Positions 54,601-64,000 of a DNA stretch of 64,000 bases are shown here, piece after piece. The notes below the pieces were generated by a model, which was not told the DNA's origin, did not search any database, and was given only the letters and a program-made list of their open reading frames with translations. Origin of the DNA: Tragulus kanchil. Its lineage: Eukaryota > Chordata > Mammalia > Artiodactyla > Tragulidae. The DNA is taken from positions 39,332,501-39,396,500 of the forward strand of contig JAIOJX010000002.1 of NCBI GenBank assembly GCA_022376925.1. The letters are read 5' to 3'. A program made the position numbers and the translations under genes. Position 1 is the first letter of the stretch; the number at the start of each line of letters is the position of its first letter.

Positions 54601-57148
54601 TGGTGACAGGCCCTCTGGGGTGCACTTGGGCTGCCTGGCCAGCAGCACTGTGGAGGCGTTTTGCCCAGGGCAAAGCAGACTCTTAGCATCCTGTCTCAGC
54701 ACAGGCGGCTTCCTCTTCCACAGATGTCCTGGGTTCTTCTGACCAACTTGGTGAATCCCGACGGTCATCCTGTGCCCCATGTATGAGCAGGTCACCTGAT
54801 TGCTTTGAAGTGTGCCCCTGACCTTTTAATCTGTTCCTCATCATCTCAGATGGCACAGTGGTCAAGAAGCCGCTTGCTAATGCAGGAGACGTGGGTTCCT
54901 TCCCTGGCTCAGGAAGATCCCCTGGAGGAGGGAATGGCAACCCACTCCAGTATTCTTGTCCAGAGAATCCCATGAACAGAGGAGCCTGGTGGGTTCCAAG
55001 CAGATGCAAAGAGTCAGACACGACTGAGTGACTAAGCAAACACTATCACCCAGACCCTTAGCTGTTTTACACCTCAGGCCTATAAGCTGGGGAAGATCGG
55101 TTCTTCCCAGTTCAACAAAGCCCAGGGCCACGTTGTTCATGAGCTCTGGAACAAGGAGGTGGAGACCCACCTGAAGCATCAGGAAGTGTAAAAAATTTCC
55201 TGATGTTTCCAGAATCCTGCTAGCGGCACTCTGGGCTCTGCTCTACCACATCCATGGAAAGCAGCCTCCAGACACAGGGATGGATTTTGGTGGGGCCTGT
55301 TTTGGTTTGTGGGGAAAGCTAAGGAAGTCTCGAGGTCCTACCCCCGTTACAGTGGTCCTTGATGCTTGTAGGCCACGACTCACTCTAAGCGGAAAATAGA
55401 CTGCATGTCTCTGCCTAGAAATATCATTGCCTGAAACAGGAAACTGAAGAGCAGACAGTACAAACTGACTACTGTTGATTATTCTTCATGTCCACTTGAG
55501 TTGGTCTCTCCAGACTTTCCGCCCTCCCCCTCCTCCTGCCCCGATCTAGAGCTTTCCTCTCTTACTGATTCTGAAGAATTCTGCTGAAACTGAAGGTTCT
55601 TTTCTGTGAGCTGTTGAGAATGTGGAGTGAATTTGGATTGTTTTCCACAGCCTACACCTCACGGCCTCCTCCAGGTCTGAGGGTGAGGAGGGGGATGTGT
55701 TCTTAGGCAAGGCCTTTTAAGGTCTCAGAAAGATGTAAGCCAGTGACATCACCTCCATGTGGAAAGCGCTCGTGAATTTGTTTGCAAAACACACCGACGT
55801 GTGTGGTCAGCATTCCTTTCCTGTCTGACAGGGCCAGTCACGTTTTCAGCCGAGTGCAGCAAACACTTCCACAGGCTGTACCACAACACCAGGGACTGCT
55901 CGACGCCAGCTTGTAAGTAGCTCGGGTTGTTTTCCTTCTTTTGAAAGAATCTTTGGGACTTCCTTGGTGATCTCATGGCTGAGACTCTGGGCTCCTTGCA
56001 CAGGGGGTCTGGGGCTCGATCCCTGGTGGGGGAACTAAATCCTGCATGCCCCAACGAAGACCCTGACACAGCCCCCCAAAAGGACTATCCAACAGTAGAT
56101 GTAATTTTAGACGTCAACTGTCTGTGAGTGGGAAGTGACAGACTCAAAACAGTGTATGATGTGTGGTTTATAATATTGATGCCACTAAATTTAAGGTGTG
56201 TGTGTGCGCTGTTCACACCGTGGAGAGATGAAACCACATTCTAATGGGGAAAATTTCAGACAAATCTGAAAATAGCCAGATTTCCTTAAGGACCACAGTG
56301 TCTGTCAGGATTTAAACCTTTTACTGTTTTTCAAATTCCTTGGCACAAATAAGGCACTCTCTTATATAAATGGGAAAAAAACCCCACAAAGACCATGAAG
56401 TGTAACTCAAGATTTCCTCACAAGTTAAAAGAATAAGTACTTTCATGGCACATCATTTATATAACAAGTGATAGATTTTTTCTGAATAATGGTACGTGTG
56501 TTTTAAGGTTGTCCAATGAGTGTGGTAACTCAGTTGCCCAGTGTTAAATTCCTTTCTCAACCTAAACATTCTTTTTTAAAGATAATGAACTTTAAACATT
56601 TTGTAGTTTTTTTGTTGTTGTTGTTTTTTTAAAACTAAATTGGCCATCTTGAGGGATGTTTAATTTTACTCAGGATGTTGAGTCAGAATTGTTGCAAGTT
56701 TTTCAAAAATGGCTTGTGTTTGATGACTAGGGAAAATGAGTCCTGTTGGCCTTTAGGCAGAATGATTGATTAAGTGGTAGCACAGCCTGGGGGAGAAACT
56801 CTGGGCTTTGGAGTGAGGCTGCATACTCGCTACAAGATTCTTAACACTTTGAGGCTGTTTTCTTATCTCTACAGCGAAGACAGCAATAGCATCCAGCTGC
56901 TTACGTCAGCAGGAGCATTAATGAGAAAATCCAGTTCAGTACTTGCTCTGTTAGATGCTTATTAAATTATAGCTATCGTTACTAAGTATTAGTGACACTA
57001 ACTGAACATGACTTTCCCCGCATTTGTAGTAACTACACACACTATTGGTTTTCAAATGTTTTTCCTAGATTACAAAAGATGTGCTAGGTTGCTAAAAAGA
57101 TTAGCTTTGAGTCCTCTGTGTTCCCAGACGGAGAAGACCTACATGTGA
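48476..57148 (+). CDS. ALKAL1: ALK and LTK ligand 1 (FAM150A, augmentor-beta), 4 coding exons
   Basis: ALKAL1 is a small secreted ligand that activates the receptor tyrosine kinases LTK and ALK. Coding exons: 48476-48632 (or its duplicate 49569-49725), 54149-54202, 55832-55912 and 57069-57148. They total 123 residues and all junction phases agree. Order: hydrophobic signal peptide ([20 protein letters not shown], cut probably near TQG|RPG), a variable basic spacer, then the conserved augmentor domain from [20 protein letters not shown] on, with four cysteines (AECSK, RDCST, KRCAR, PLCSQ) that form two disulfides in the family. Human ALKAL1 is 129 residues and, as I remember it, stops after CSQT; here five more residues (EKTYM) precede TGA. 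It lies downstream of RB1CC1 in the same orientation, as in human. Confidence 0.95.
49053..49568 (+). promoter_or_regulatory. ALKAL1: ALKAL1 CpG-island promoter and 5' UTR, copy 2
   Basis: The same island as 47960-48475, shifted by 1093 bp (GC box at 49107-49116). Present through duplication 11. Confidence 0.7.
49569..49725 (+). CDS. ALKAL1: ALKAL1 exon 1 coding part, copy 2
   Basis: Identical coding sequence and donor to 48476-48632. This copy is continuous with the unique intron 1 that follows. Only one exon 1 is expected. Confidence 0.92.
50937..50968 (+). other. G-rich run, potential G-quadruplex
   Basis: Five runs of four or more G, separated by 1-3 bases, in about 32 bp on the + (coding) strand. 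Confidence 0.6.
51632..51850 (+). repeat. Bov-tA/Bov-A2 SINE
   Basis: Sense, well preserved: 'ggcttcccaggtggcactag', 'gcctgctaatgcaggagatg', 'aagagcctggtgggctgcaa'. Confidence 0.92.
52580..52793 (-). repeat. Bov-tA SINE, copy 1
   Basis: Antisense: 'gtgtccaactctctgtgact', 'ccagggatcgaaccagagtt'. Duplicate at 53677-53890. Confidence 0.87.
53677..53890 (-). repeat. Bov-tA SINE, copy 2
   Basis: Same element as 52580-52793, copied by duplication 12. Confidence 0.87.
54149..54202 (+). CDS. ALKAL1: ALKAL1 exon 2 (54 bp)
   Basis: A strong polypyrimidine tract and acceptor (tctttttcttttcag) and donor gtaagc. Encodes [18 protein letters not shown], the start of the augmentor domain. Confidence 0.96.
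54845..55043 (+). repeat. Bov-tA/Bov-A2 SINE
   Basis: Sense: 'gcttgctaatgcaggagacg', 'ggcaacccactccagtattc', 'gagtcagacacgactgagtg'. Confidence 0.9.
55054..55191 (+). other. Unidentified short open frame in ALKAL1 intron 2
   Basis: An open stretch starting just past a SINE without its own ATG reads ...[17 protein letters not shown]... to LKHQEV and a TAA. Its composition (K, E, H, Q and N mixed, no repeats) looks protein-like, perhaps a retropseudogene fragment, but I cannot name a parent. No splice sites tie it to ALKAL1. Confidence 0.3.
55832..55912 (+). CDS. ALKAL1: ALKAL1 exon 3 (81 bp)
   Basis: Acceptor ctgtctgacag and donor gtaagt. Encodes [20 protein letters not shown] then RDCSTPA, with the first two augmentor cysteines. 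Confidence 0.96.
55953..56080 (+). repeat. Short tRNA-derived SINE
   Basis: Sense: 'gggacttccttggtgatctc', 'ctcgatccctggtgggggaa'. Confidence 0.75.
57069..57148 (+). CDS. ALKAL1: ALKAL1 last coding exon
   Basis: Acceptor gtttttcctag. Encodes [20 protein letters not shown] then TEKTYM and TGA at 57146-57148. A donor-like 'gtgagtatg' starts at 57145, overlapping the stop, so a spliced alternative end cannot be excluded. Confidence 0.88.
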
Positions 57149-57456
57149 GTATGTCTTTATTCATTTCCCTTCTTCTGTTTAACAGTTTGACTTGCTTAAG
57201 AAATTTTGAACAATGTAAAAAACCCAGTAGGCTGATTCTAGCACTGCCCAGTGAACTTAGTCTGTGGATTTTCCACGTAAAGTCTGCTCTAAGTGTTGGA
57301 TTAAATTAATTAAAAATATGTCCTCAACAATGATGGAATCAGTGGAAACAGCTTTTTGGCAACCTTACTGGTCCTGAGTGATTTTTAAAACTGTTTCAAC
57401 ATCTGATGTTATTTCATACTGTATACAAATATGCATTAGATGAACAAAACTATTTT

Positions 57457-57830
57457 AAAGGTCTGCCTTTTTTTTTATTATTATTATTTTATTTTTTAAG
57501 CTTTTTTTTTTTGGGTAGGGGGGCGGGTTGGGGAGGGAGGAGGGCAGGAGGGCCACTTCTACTGGTCTTTTATTTATCTATTTTCATCTATCTTTGTTCT
57601 TTGGCCCATGTGGGTCTCCCACCGCGGTGGCCACTGTTGTCACAGAGTGCCGGCTCTGGACGCACGCACTCCAGAGCTCTGACTCTGTAATTGGACACAT
57701 CAATCCAGCCGCTCCGTGGCACATGGGATCTTCCCAGGCCAGGGCTCGAACCAGTGCCCCTTGCACTGCAAGGCAGTGTCCTTACCCACTGGACCACCAG
57801 GGAAGCCCATAAGGGTCTACCTTTTTTTTT
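57457..57830 (-). repeat. tRNA-derived SINE, full length, with target-site duplication
   Basis: Minus-strand element of about 57477-57809, flanked by imperfect repeats aaaggtctgcc(T)n and aagggtctacc(T)n (two mismatches). Confidence 0.87.
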
Positions 57831-58058
57831 AACTGGTCAAAGGTATAATAAAAATAGATACAGTGTAATAAAAGTAAGATCCCGACAGTTTGATTTATGC
57901 AACATAGGTTAAGAGATAAAGTATTAGAAGACTAGAAGAAAAATAGTCAAGCATATAGTGAACATGTAAGCATTGTCTTCTCTTGCATATATTTTTTCAG
58001 AGTGAAATGGTAAGGCAGAATTTTCGTTCTGGCTAAGTTACCCTTGGAGCCCTAGAAC

Positions 58059-58064
58059 AATAAA
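58059..58064 (+). terminator. ALKAL1: Candidate ALKAL1 poly(A) signal
   Basis: AATAAA about 910 nt after the stop, past a SINE. Weak candidate; no strong downstream element is visible. Confidence 0.3.
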
Positions 58065-58208
58065 GTTTGCATGACCTAAATAAATCAGACATCAAGTCTA
58101 ACACTTGTTTACAATTATAGAATCTATGGGAAAGACTGAAGGGCCTTTCTTTCTAACCAGTCGTTCTTTCCAGTGTAGTACAGAGCCCACATTTGGGTGG
58201 GTGGGCTT

Positions 58209-58228
58209 GGGTGTGTGTGTGTGTGTGT
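58209..58228 (+). repeat. (TG)n microsatellite
   Basis: Short TG run. Confidence 0.85.
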
Positions 58229-58546
58229 CAGTGTATCAGTACCATGGACAAGTCTCTCTAATGACACGGATTCCCAACCTTTGAGGGTGGGCATTAACGT
58301 CCTGGAGAACCTGTGATCTAGAAGTGTCTGTGATTGTCTCTGTCTGGCCAGTGTAGCTTATTCTATCTCAAGTAAATACACGGGAATTTACTTCTCCCTC
58401 TGATAGACTTGTGGTGACATATGGTGAGACAATTTTGATGAAAAGATTTTTGATCTTGCTTTTCGTATTCTTATTTTAAAAGCAATGATAAATTAATAAT
58501 AATAATTGGCTCTCAGTTCTGCATATTAAAAGCTGCTAAACTAAAC

Positions 58547-58898
58547 CATGTCCCTTTTTTTTTTTAAGATTTATTTATTTATTTATTTTGGTGGGGGTGG
58601 GGTGGGGAGGGAGGGGAGCAGGCAGGCCACTTCTATTGGCCTTTCATTTGTCCATTTTCATCCATCTTTGTTCTTTGGCCCGTGTGGGCCTCCCATTGCG
58701 GTGGCCTCTGCCGTCGCAGAGCGTCGTCTCTGGGCGCATGCGCTCCAGAGCTCCGGCTCGGTAATTGGGCACATCGGTCCAGCCGCTCCGCGGCACGTGG
58801 GATCTTCCCAGGCCAGGGCTCGAACCGGCGCCCCTTGCACTGCAAGGTGGTGTCCTTACCCACTGGATCACCAGGGAAGCCCCATGTCCCTTTTTTTT
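58547..58898 (-). repeat. tRNA-derived SINE, full length, with target-site duplication
   Basis: The minus-strand copy is flanked by the 16-bp repeat catgtccctttttttt (58547-58562 and 58883-58898). The body is close to the family consensus, so this is a young insertion. Confidence 0.9.
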
Positions 58899-59019
58899 AG
58901 ATAAAGAAAAGGAGATAGATTATTTCCGTGTTCAGTGACAAAATACTTGAGTGAGTTACTCTCAGACCTTTTGGTTAATGCAGAACATAAGTAAATCAAG
59001 AAAATTAATTAGGCTCTTG

Positions 59020-59233
59020 GATTGTGGTGGTTCAGTCAGTCTTGTCTGATTCTTTGCGATCCCATGCATTGTAGCCTGCCAGGCTCCTCTGCCCATGGGA
59101 TTATTCTCCAGGCAAGAATGTTGGAGTGGATTGCCATTTCCTTCTCCAGGGGATGTTCCTGACTCAGGGATTGAACCTGCATCTCCTGCACTGGCAGGCG
59201 GATTCTTTACCACTGAGCCACCTGGGAAGTCCC
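59020..59233 (-). repeat. Bov-tA/Bov-A2 SINE
   Basis: Antisense: 'ttgtagcctgccaggctcct', 'ggagtggattgccatttcct', 'ccactgagccacctgggaag'. Confidence 0.92.
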
Positions 59234-59635
59234 ATTAAGCTCCTGAAGTGACCTAAATCAGTCCAGGCTTATCTTGTTCTTTGATTTGATACATTTTATT
59301 CTTATGAGTAGCATAATAACTGGAAAAGTTTTCAGAAAAACAAGTATTATAATTGAAAATATTAAGTGCAGACTTATTTTCTCCTGGAACAAGGTTTATA
59401 GAGGACAGAGCTGATAAACAGGCCCTTTAAAATTGCAACCTTTGGAGACTCAGGGAGATTTTCTGCAGGAGTCATCTCTGATGATTTATCTCCAAAGAGT
59501 TAACAAGATGTTAGAGTATCACAGATTCATACATTTTAGGAATATTTTTGAGTTATTTAGGTGATGTCAGGTTCATTTTTCGACTTATGTATATAGTTTA
59601 AAACTTCAGTTGCGGAAGTCCTCATTTAAACTTTT

Positions 59636-59775
59636 TAGGGATTTCCTTGGTAGCTCAGTGGTTAAGACTCAGTGCTTTCCCTGCCTAGGGCCCGGGTTCA
59701 ATCCCTAGCTGGGGGACTAAGATCTCACAGGTCATGTTATGTGGCCAAAAAATAAATAATTAAAAAAAAAAAAAA
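59636..59775 (+). repeat. Short tRNA-derived SINE, copy 1
   Basis: Sense: 'agggatttccttggtagctc', 'gggttcaatccctagctggg', then a poly(A) tail. Duplicate at 60762-60902. Confidence 0.8.
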
Positions 59776-60761
59776 AGCTTCCTAAAAGAACCGATAAACC
59801 ACTCTCGGGCTCCACGCACACGATAATGTACATTCTCAGTATTATACTGTAAATAAAATAAAACATAACTATATTAAACCTATTCTGTGGTTAAGTCGGT
59901 TAAAAACCAGGTCCTAAGTGATATTTTTATTCTTTCCTTTCACAGGCATTTCTTAAGAATGTAAATCTAATTTGAAGGAAAAAATTTTGCCTGGGATCAT
60001 ACTAAGTAAATATACAAAGAAATCAGCCTCATTTTATGGTGTATTAAGATGAATGAAATAGGCTTTTCAGAAACCACTGGTAATCTAGGTCCAAGTAGAC
60101 AACAGGCTCTTCCTGGTTTATCCTGGTGTAGATAGTAATTTGAAAAATTTCAATACAGAGTTCAACTCACATATTGCAAATAGAATATTAAAATTTATGC
60201 TATGCTACTTTATTTTTGCTATATATGTTATTTTCTTATATGGTTAACATTCTATATATGTATAAATTATGTATTTAATGACATAAATTATATCTAAATG
60301 TGCCAAAGAGAATAAGGGGGATTTTTAATTTGTTAAAATTTTGTAGCCTACCAATTTTTTGGGGGGTTTCCAAGTGACCTAAATCAGTCCAGGCTTATCT
60401 TGTTCTTTGATTTGATACATTTTATTCTTATGAGTAGCATAATAACTGGAAAAGTTTTCAGAAAAACAAGTATTATAATTGAAAATATTAAGTGCAGACT
60501 TATTTTCTCCTGGAACAAGGTTTATAGAGGACAGAGCTGATAAACAGGCCCTTTAAAATTGCAACCTTTGGAGACTCAGGGAGATTTTCTGCAGGAGTCA
60601 TCTCTGATGATTTATCTCCAAAGAGTTAACAAGATGTTAGAGTATCACAGATTCATACATTTTAGGAATATTTTTGAGTTATTTAGGTGATGTCAGGTTC
60701 ATTTTTCGACTTATGTATATAGTTTAAAACTTCAGTTGCGGAAGTCCTCATTTAAACTTTT

Positions 60762-60902
60762 TAGGGATTTCCTTGGTAGCTCAGTGGTTAAGACTCAGTG
60801 CTTTCCCTGCCTAGGGCCCGGGTTCAATCCCTAGCTGGGGGACTAAGATCTCACAGGTCATGTTATGTGGCCAAAAAATAAATAATTAAAAAAAAAAAAA
60901 AA
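60762..60902 (+). repeat. Short tRNA-derived SINE, copy 2
   Basis: Same element as 59636-59775, copied by duplication 13. Confidence 0.8.
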
Positions 60903-61406
60903 GCTTCCTAAAAGAACCGATAAACCACTCTCGGGCTCCACGCACACGATAATGTACATTCTCAGTATTATACTGTAAATAAAATAAAACATAACTATAT
61001 TAAACCTATTCTGTGGTTAAGTCGGTTAAAAACCAGGTCCTAAGTGATATTTTTATTCTTTCCTTTCACAGGCATTTCTTAAGAATGTAAATCTAATTTG
61101 AAGGAAAAAATTTTGCCTGGGATCATACTAAGTAAATATACAAAGAAATCAGCCTCATTTTATGGTGTATTAAGATGAATGAAATAGGCTTTTCAGAAAC
61201 CACTGGTAATCTAGGTCCAAGTAGACAACAGGCTCTTCCTGGTTTATCCTGGTGTAGATAGTAATTTGAAAAATTTCAATACAGAGTTCAACTCACATAT
61301 TGCAAATAGAATATTAAAATTTATGCTATGCTACTTTATTTTTGCTATATATGTTATTTTCTTATATGGTTAACATTCTATATATGTATAAATTATGTAT
61401 TTAATG

Positions 61407-63575
61407 ACATAAATTATATCTAAATGTGCCAAAGAGAAATGAAATTTTGGGTGTGATGTTTTTTGTAGCATGTTTGCAGAATAATGAGGTACAAAGTTCC
61501 CTTTTGTAGTTCTAATTTAATAATATTTAATACATCTATTCAGAATTTGTTGTTTTTATTTGATTAATCTGAACTGTGAATATTATTAAACTATGAAAAA
61601 TCTATGTTGTTTTTCTCTGAGTTAAAGATCTTTGAAGCAGAGGTTGTATGATTGTAATATGATTACTCTATGTACATGCATGTGTACATATTTACTTTCT
61701 GAATCGGTCATTAGGATCCTGAGACCACTTCTGTCTTTTTGAATTTGGAGCATATGAATAAGAAGTCCATGGGATAAATAAGAAGTCCACGGGAACTTGG
61801 TGGGAGAAGAATGTGTGGCTGTCTGGGGCTTTGTTTGGAAGGTAATAACACCTTGATACATTTTGTCAATTTCATTTAAAAATAATAATGTAAAGATGAG
61901 AAACCTAAATAAGATGATAGGAAACCTCACTCTTCTTGAGGAGGCAAAGCATGATTTGCGTAACAGTGCATCACAGGATGTCATGCTTTCTTACCACTTC
62001 TGCTCTGTTTGTGCTGGTGCCATTCATAGAGACCAGGCTCTGAACTGGCCCTCGCTTCCATTTCTAGCTCCTCTGTCCCTCCTTTAACTAACCACTGACC
62101 TTAGGTTTGTTTGTCTGTAAACACTTACACTTCTTGTCCATCAGAAAAGCAAGTGCAAAAAGCCCCAAGGATGTTGGGAAGCTTCTGGTCAATTTTCAGT
62201 TTTATTGGTTTTGGCCTTTGGGCAAAGATGTACAAATGATGTCATTAAAAAAACCCTTGAGTGTGTGTGTGTGTGTGTGTGGAAAATACTACGCTAGTAC
62301 CACATGGGGAAGAATGAGAAGAACAAGAGTTTTAGTCCCTTTAATACCGAAGACCTTCGGAAATCTTTTTGTTTTTTAAATAAAGGATTTATTTGTTTAT
62401 TTTTCGCTGCTTTGGGTCTTCCTTGTAGCCTGCGGGCTTCTCCGGTTGAAAGGCGAAGTTGGGGGAGGCAAGCAAAGGGAGAGTATTATTGGTAATTTAA
62501 TAAAAAACATAAATTATATCTAAATGTGCCAAAGAGAAATGAAATTTTGGGTGTGATGTTTTTTGTAGCATGTTTGCAGAATAATGAGGTACAAAGTTCC
62601 CTTTTGTAGTTCTAATTTAATAATATTTAATACATCTATTCAGAATTTGTTGTTTTTATTTGATTAATCTGAACTGTGAATATTATTAAACTATGAAAAA
62701 TCTATGTTGTTTTTCTCTGAGTTAAAGATCTTTGAAGCAGAGGTTGTATGATTGTAATATGATTACTCTATGTACATGCATGTGTACATATTTACTTTCT
62801 GAATCGGTCATTAGGATCCTGAGACCACTTCTGTCTTTTTGAATTTGGAGCATATGAATAAGAAGTCCATGGGATAAATAAGAAGTCCACGGGAACTTGG
62901 TGGGGAGAAGAATGTGTGGCTGTCTGGGGCTTTGTTTGGAAGGTAATAACACCTTGATACATTTTGTCAATTTCATTTAAAAATAATAATGTAAAGATGA
63001 GAAACCTAAATAAGATGATAGGAAACCTCACTCTTCTTGAGGAGGCAAAGCATGATTTGCGTAACAGTGCATCACAGGATGTCATGCTTTCTTACCACTT
63101 CTGCTCTGTTTGTGCTGGTGCCATTCATAGAGACCAGGCTCTGAACTGGCCCTCGCTTCCATTTCTAGCTCCTCTGTCCCTCCTTTAACTAACCACTGAC
63201 CTTAGGTTTGTTTGTCTGTAAACACTTACACTTCTTGTCCATCAGAAAAGCAAGTGCAAAAAGCCCCAAGGATGTTGGGAAGCTTCTGGTCAATTTTCAG
63301 TTTTATTGGTTTTGGCCTTTGGGCAAAGATGTACAAATGATGTCATTAAAAAAACCCTTGAGTGTGTGTGTGTGTGTGTGTGAGAAATTCTACGCTAGTG
63401 CCACATGGGGAAGAATGAGAAGAACAAGAGTTTTAGTCCCTTTAATACCGAAGACCTTCGGAAATCTTTTTGTTTTTTAAATAAAGGATTTATTTGTTTA
63501 TTTTTCGCTGCTTTGGGTCTTCCTTGTAGCCTGCGGGCTTCTCCGGTTGAAAGGCGAAGTTGGGGGAGGCAAGCA
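61407..63575 (+). repeat. Duplication 14: ~1.1-kb direct copies
   Basis: Copy 1 is 61407-62516 and copy 2 is 62517-63575. Copy 1's tail (gcaagcaaagggagag) departs from copy 2 (gcaagcagggaggagag), and bases beside the TG run differ. Confidence 0.94.
62261..62281 (+). repeat. (TG)n microsatellite, copy 1
   Basis: A TG run, repeated at about 63363-63382 by duplication 14. Confidence 0.85.
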
Positions 63576-63934
63576 GGGAGGAGAGAGAGGGAGAGGACGA
63601 TTTGAGTAGAAGGAAACCCTCCGTGGCCTGTCCCCACCAGGTTTCTGGAGCTTGATGTAAGGGGTGTATTTGAGCGAGTGCTCAGCAGATGGGCCGACCC
63701 TGTCTTGGAACCTTCCCTCCCAGAGGGGCTGGTTGTGTGTTGAGGGGGGCACGGATGTGCAGGCTCCAGGGCCTCCCTGTGGTTTGGAGGCAACCCCGCC
63801 ACTGCTGGGGGCCGTGTTGCGAGGTCGGCCTTCCCCTGGAGCCGGTCCCCCCTCAGAACAGGGTGCTGTCCTTGCAGATTTATTCAGTTATGCTGCGAAA
63901 CAGAAAGGGAAACAAAGAAGTATCTTTTTAAAAA

Positions 63935-64000
63935 ATTTTACTGTTTATTTTGGCCATGTGACACAGCTTGTGGAATCTTAGTCAGGGGTTGAACGTAGGA
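63935..64000 (-). repeat. SINE fragment cut by window end
   Basis: Antisense tail 'tttattttggccatgtgaca' and 'cagggg ttgaacg' of a tRNA-derived SINE that continues past the window. Confidence 0.6.

Larger units (their letters stand above)
59246..61438 (+). repeat. Duplication 13: ~1.1-kb direct copies
   Basis: Copy 1 is 59246-60371 and copy 2 is 60372-61438. Copy 1's last 60 bp (from 60313) is a corrupted or unrelated tail. Chained to duplication 14 with about 30 bp in common. Confidence 0.94.
57149..64000. other. ALKAL1 3' UTR and downstream intergenic region
   Basis: AT-rich, with SINEs, two chained duplications and TG microsatellites. I see no further gene. The 3' UTR end is uncertain. 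Confidence 0.7.

Noticed and set aside
3381..63575. The tandem 1.1-kb units as a new repetitive or regulatory system, or true segmental duplications
   Set aside because: Units share length but not sequence from locus to locus, cover any kind of DNA, and have error-like ends. An assembly artefact explains all of these together.
1..64000. CRISPR arrays, bacterial operons, riboswitches, rRNA genes or functional tRNA genes
   Set aside because: None seen. tRNA-like sequences with B-boxes are the heads of SINEs, and direct repeats are SINEs, microsatellites or the 1.1-kb duplications.
1..64000. Endogenous retrovirus or LTR elements
   Set aside because: I found no paired LTRs, primer-binding site or recognisable retroviral protein; retroelement content is SINE, BovB-derived and L1.

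Overview
The window is vertebrate nuclear DNA from a pecoran ruminant (cattle/sheep/deer-type artiodactyl). Evidence is the density of Bov-tA/Bov-A2 SINEs, BovB/ART2A 3' ends and cetartiodactyl tRNA-Glu (CHR-type) SINEs. I cannot name the species. There is no bacterial-style content.

Two protein genes are present, both on the + strand, in the order known at human 8q11.23. Positions 1-25810 hold the 3' three quarters of RB1CC1 (FIP200, the autophagy-initiation scaffold): 16 coding exons from 1743 to the stop at 24673, then a 3' UTR with three poly(A) signals. They encode about 1199 residues, roughly human 395-1594. Positions 47960-57148 hold all four coding exons of ALKAL1 (FAM150A, a secreted ligand of the ALK/LTK receptors), starting in a CpG island. 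Between and after them lie repeat-rich intergenic stretches (25.8-47.8 kb and 57.2-64 kb) with SINEs, L1 remnants and microsatellites and no convincing gene.

The strongest unexplained structure is a set of 14 nearly identical head-to-tail duplications, each with a unit of about 1.04-1.19 kb, scattered across the window. They copy introns, exons (two RB1CC1 exons next to one another, then three more further on), the ALKAL1 first exon with its promoter, and intergenic DNA alike. Differences between copies cluster at the tail of the first copy and the head of the second. In four places two units chain into an inserted block of about 2.0-2.15 kb that overlaps both flanks. I read this as overlapping contig ends or gap patches joined without trimming (an assembly artefact), not as biology. 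About 15 kb of the window is probably redundant, and as assembled RB1CC1 would be misread by a gene predictor.

Real biological points worth attention are: an 87-bp in-frame GC-AG intron in RB1CC1; a GC-rich, fast-diverging block inside its otherwise conserved coiled-coil exon; a recently active roughly 330-bp tRNA-derived SINE family with clean target-site duplications; and an inverted repeat flanking an AT microsatellite.
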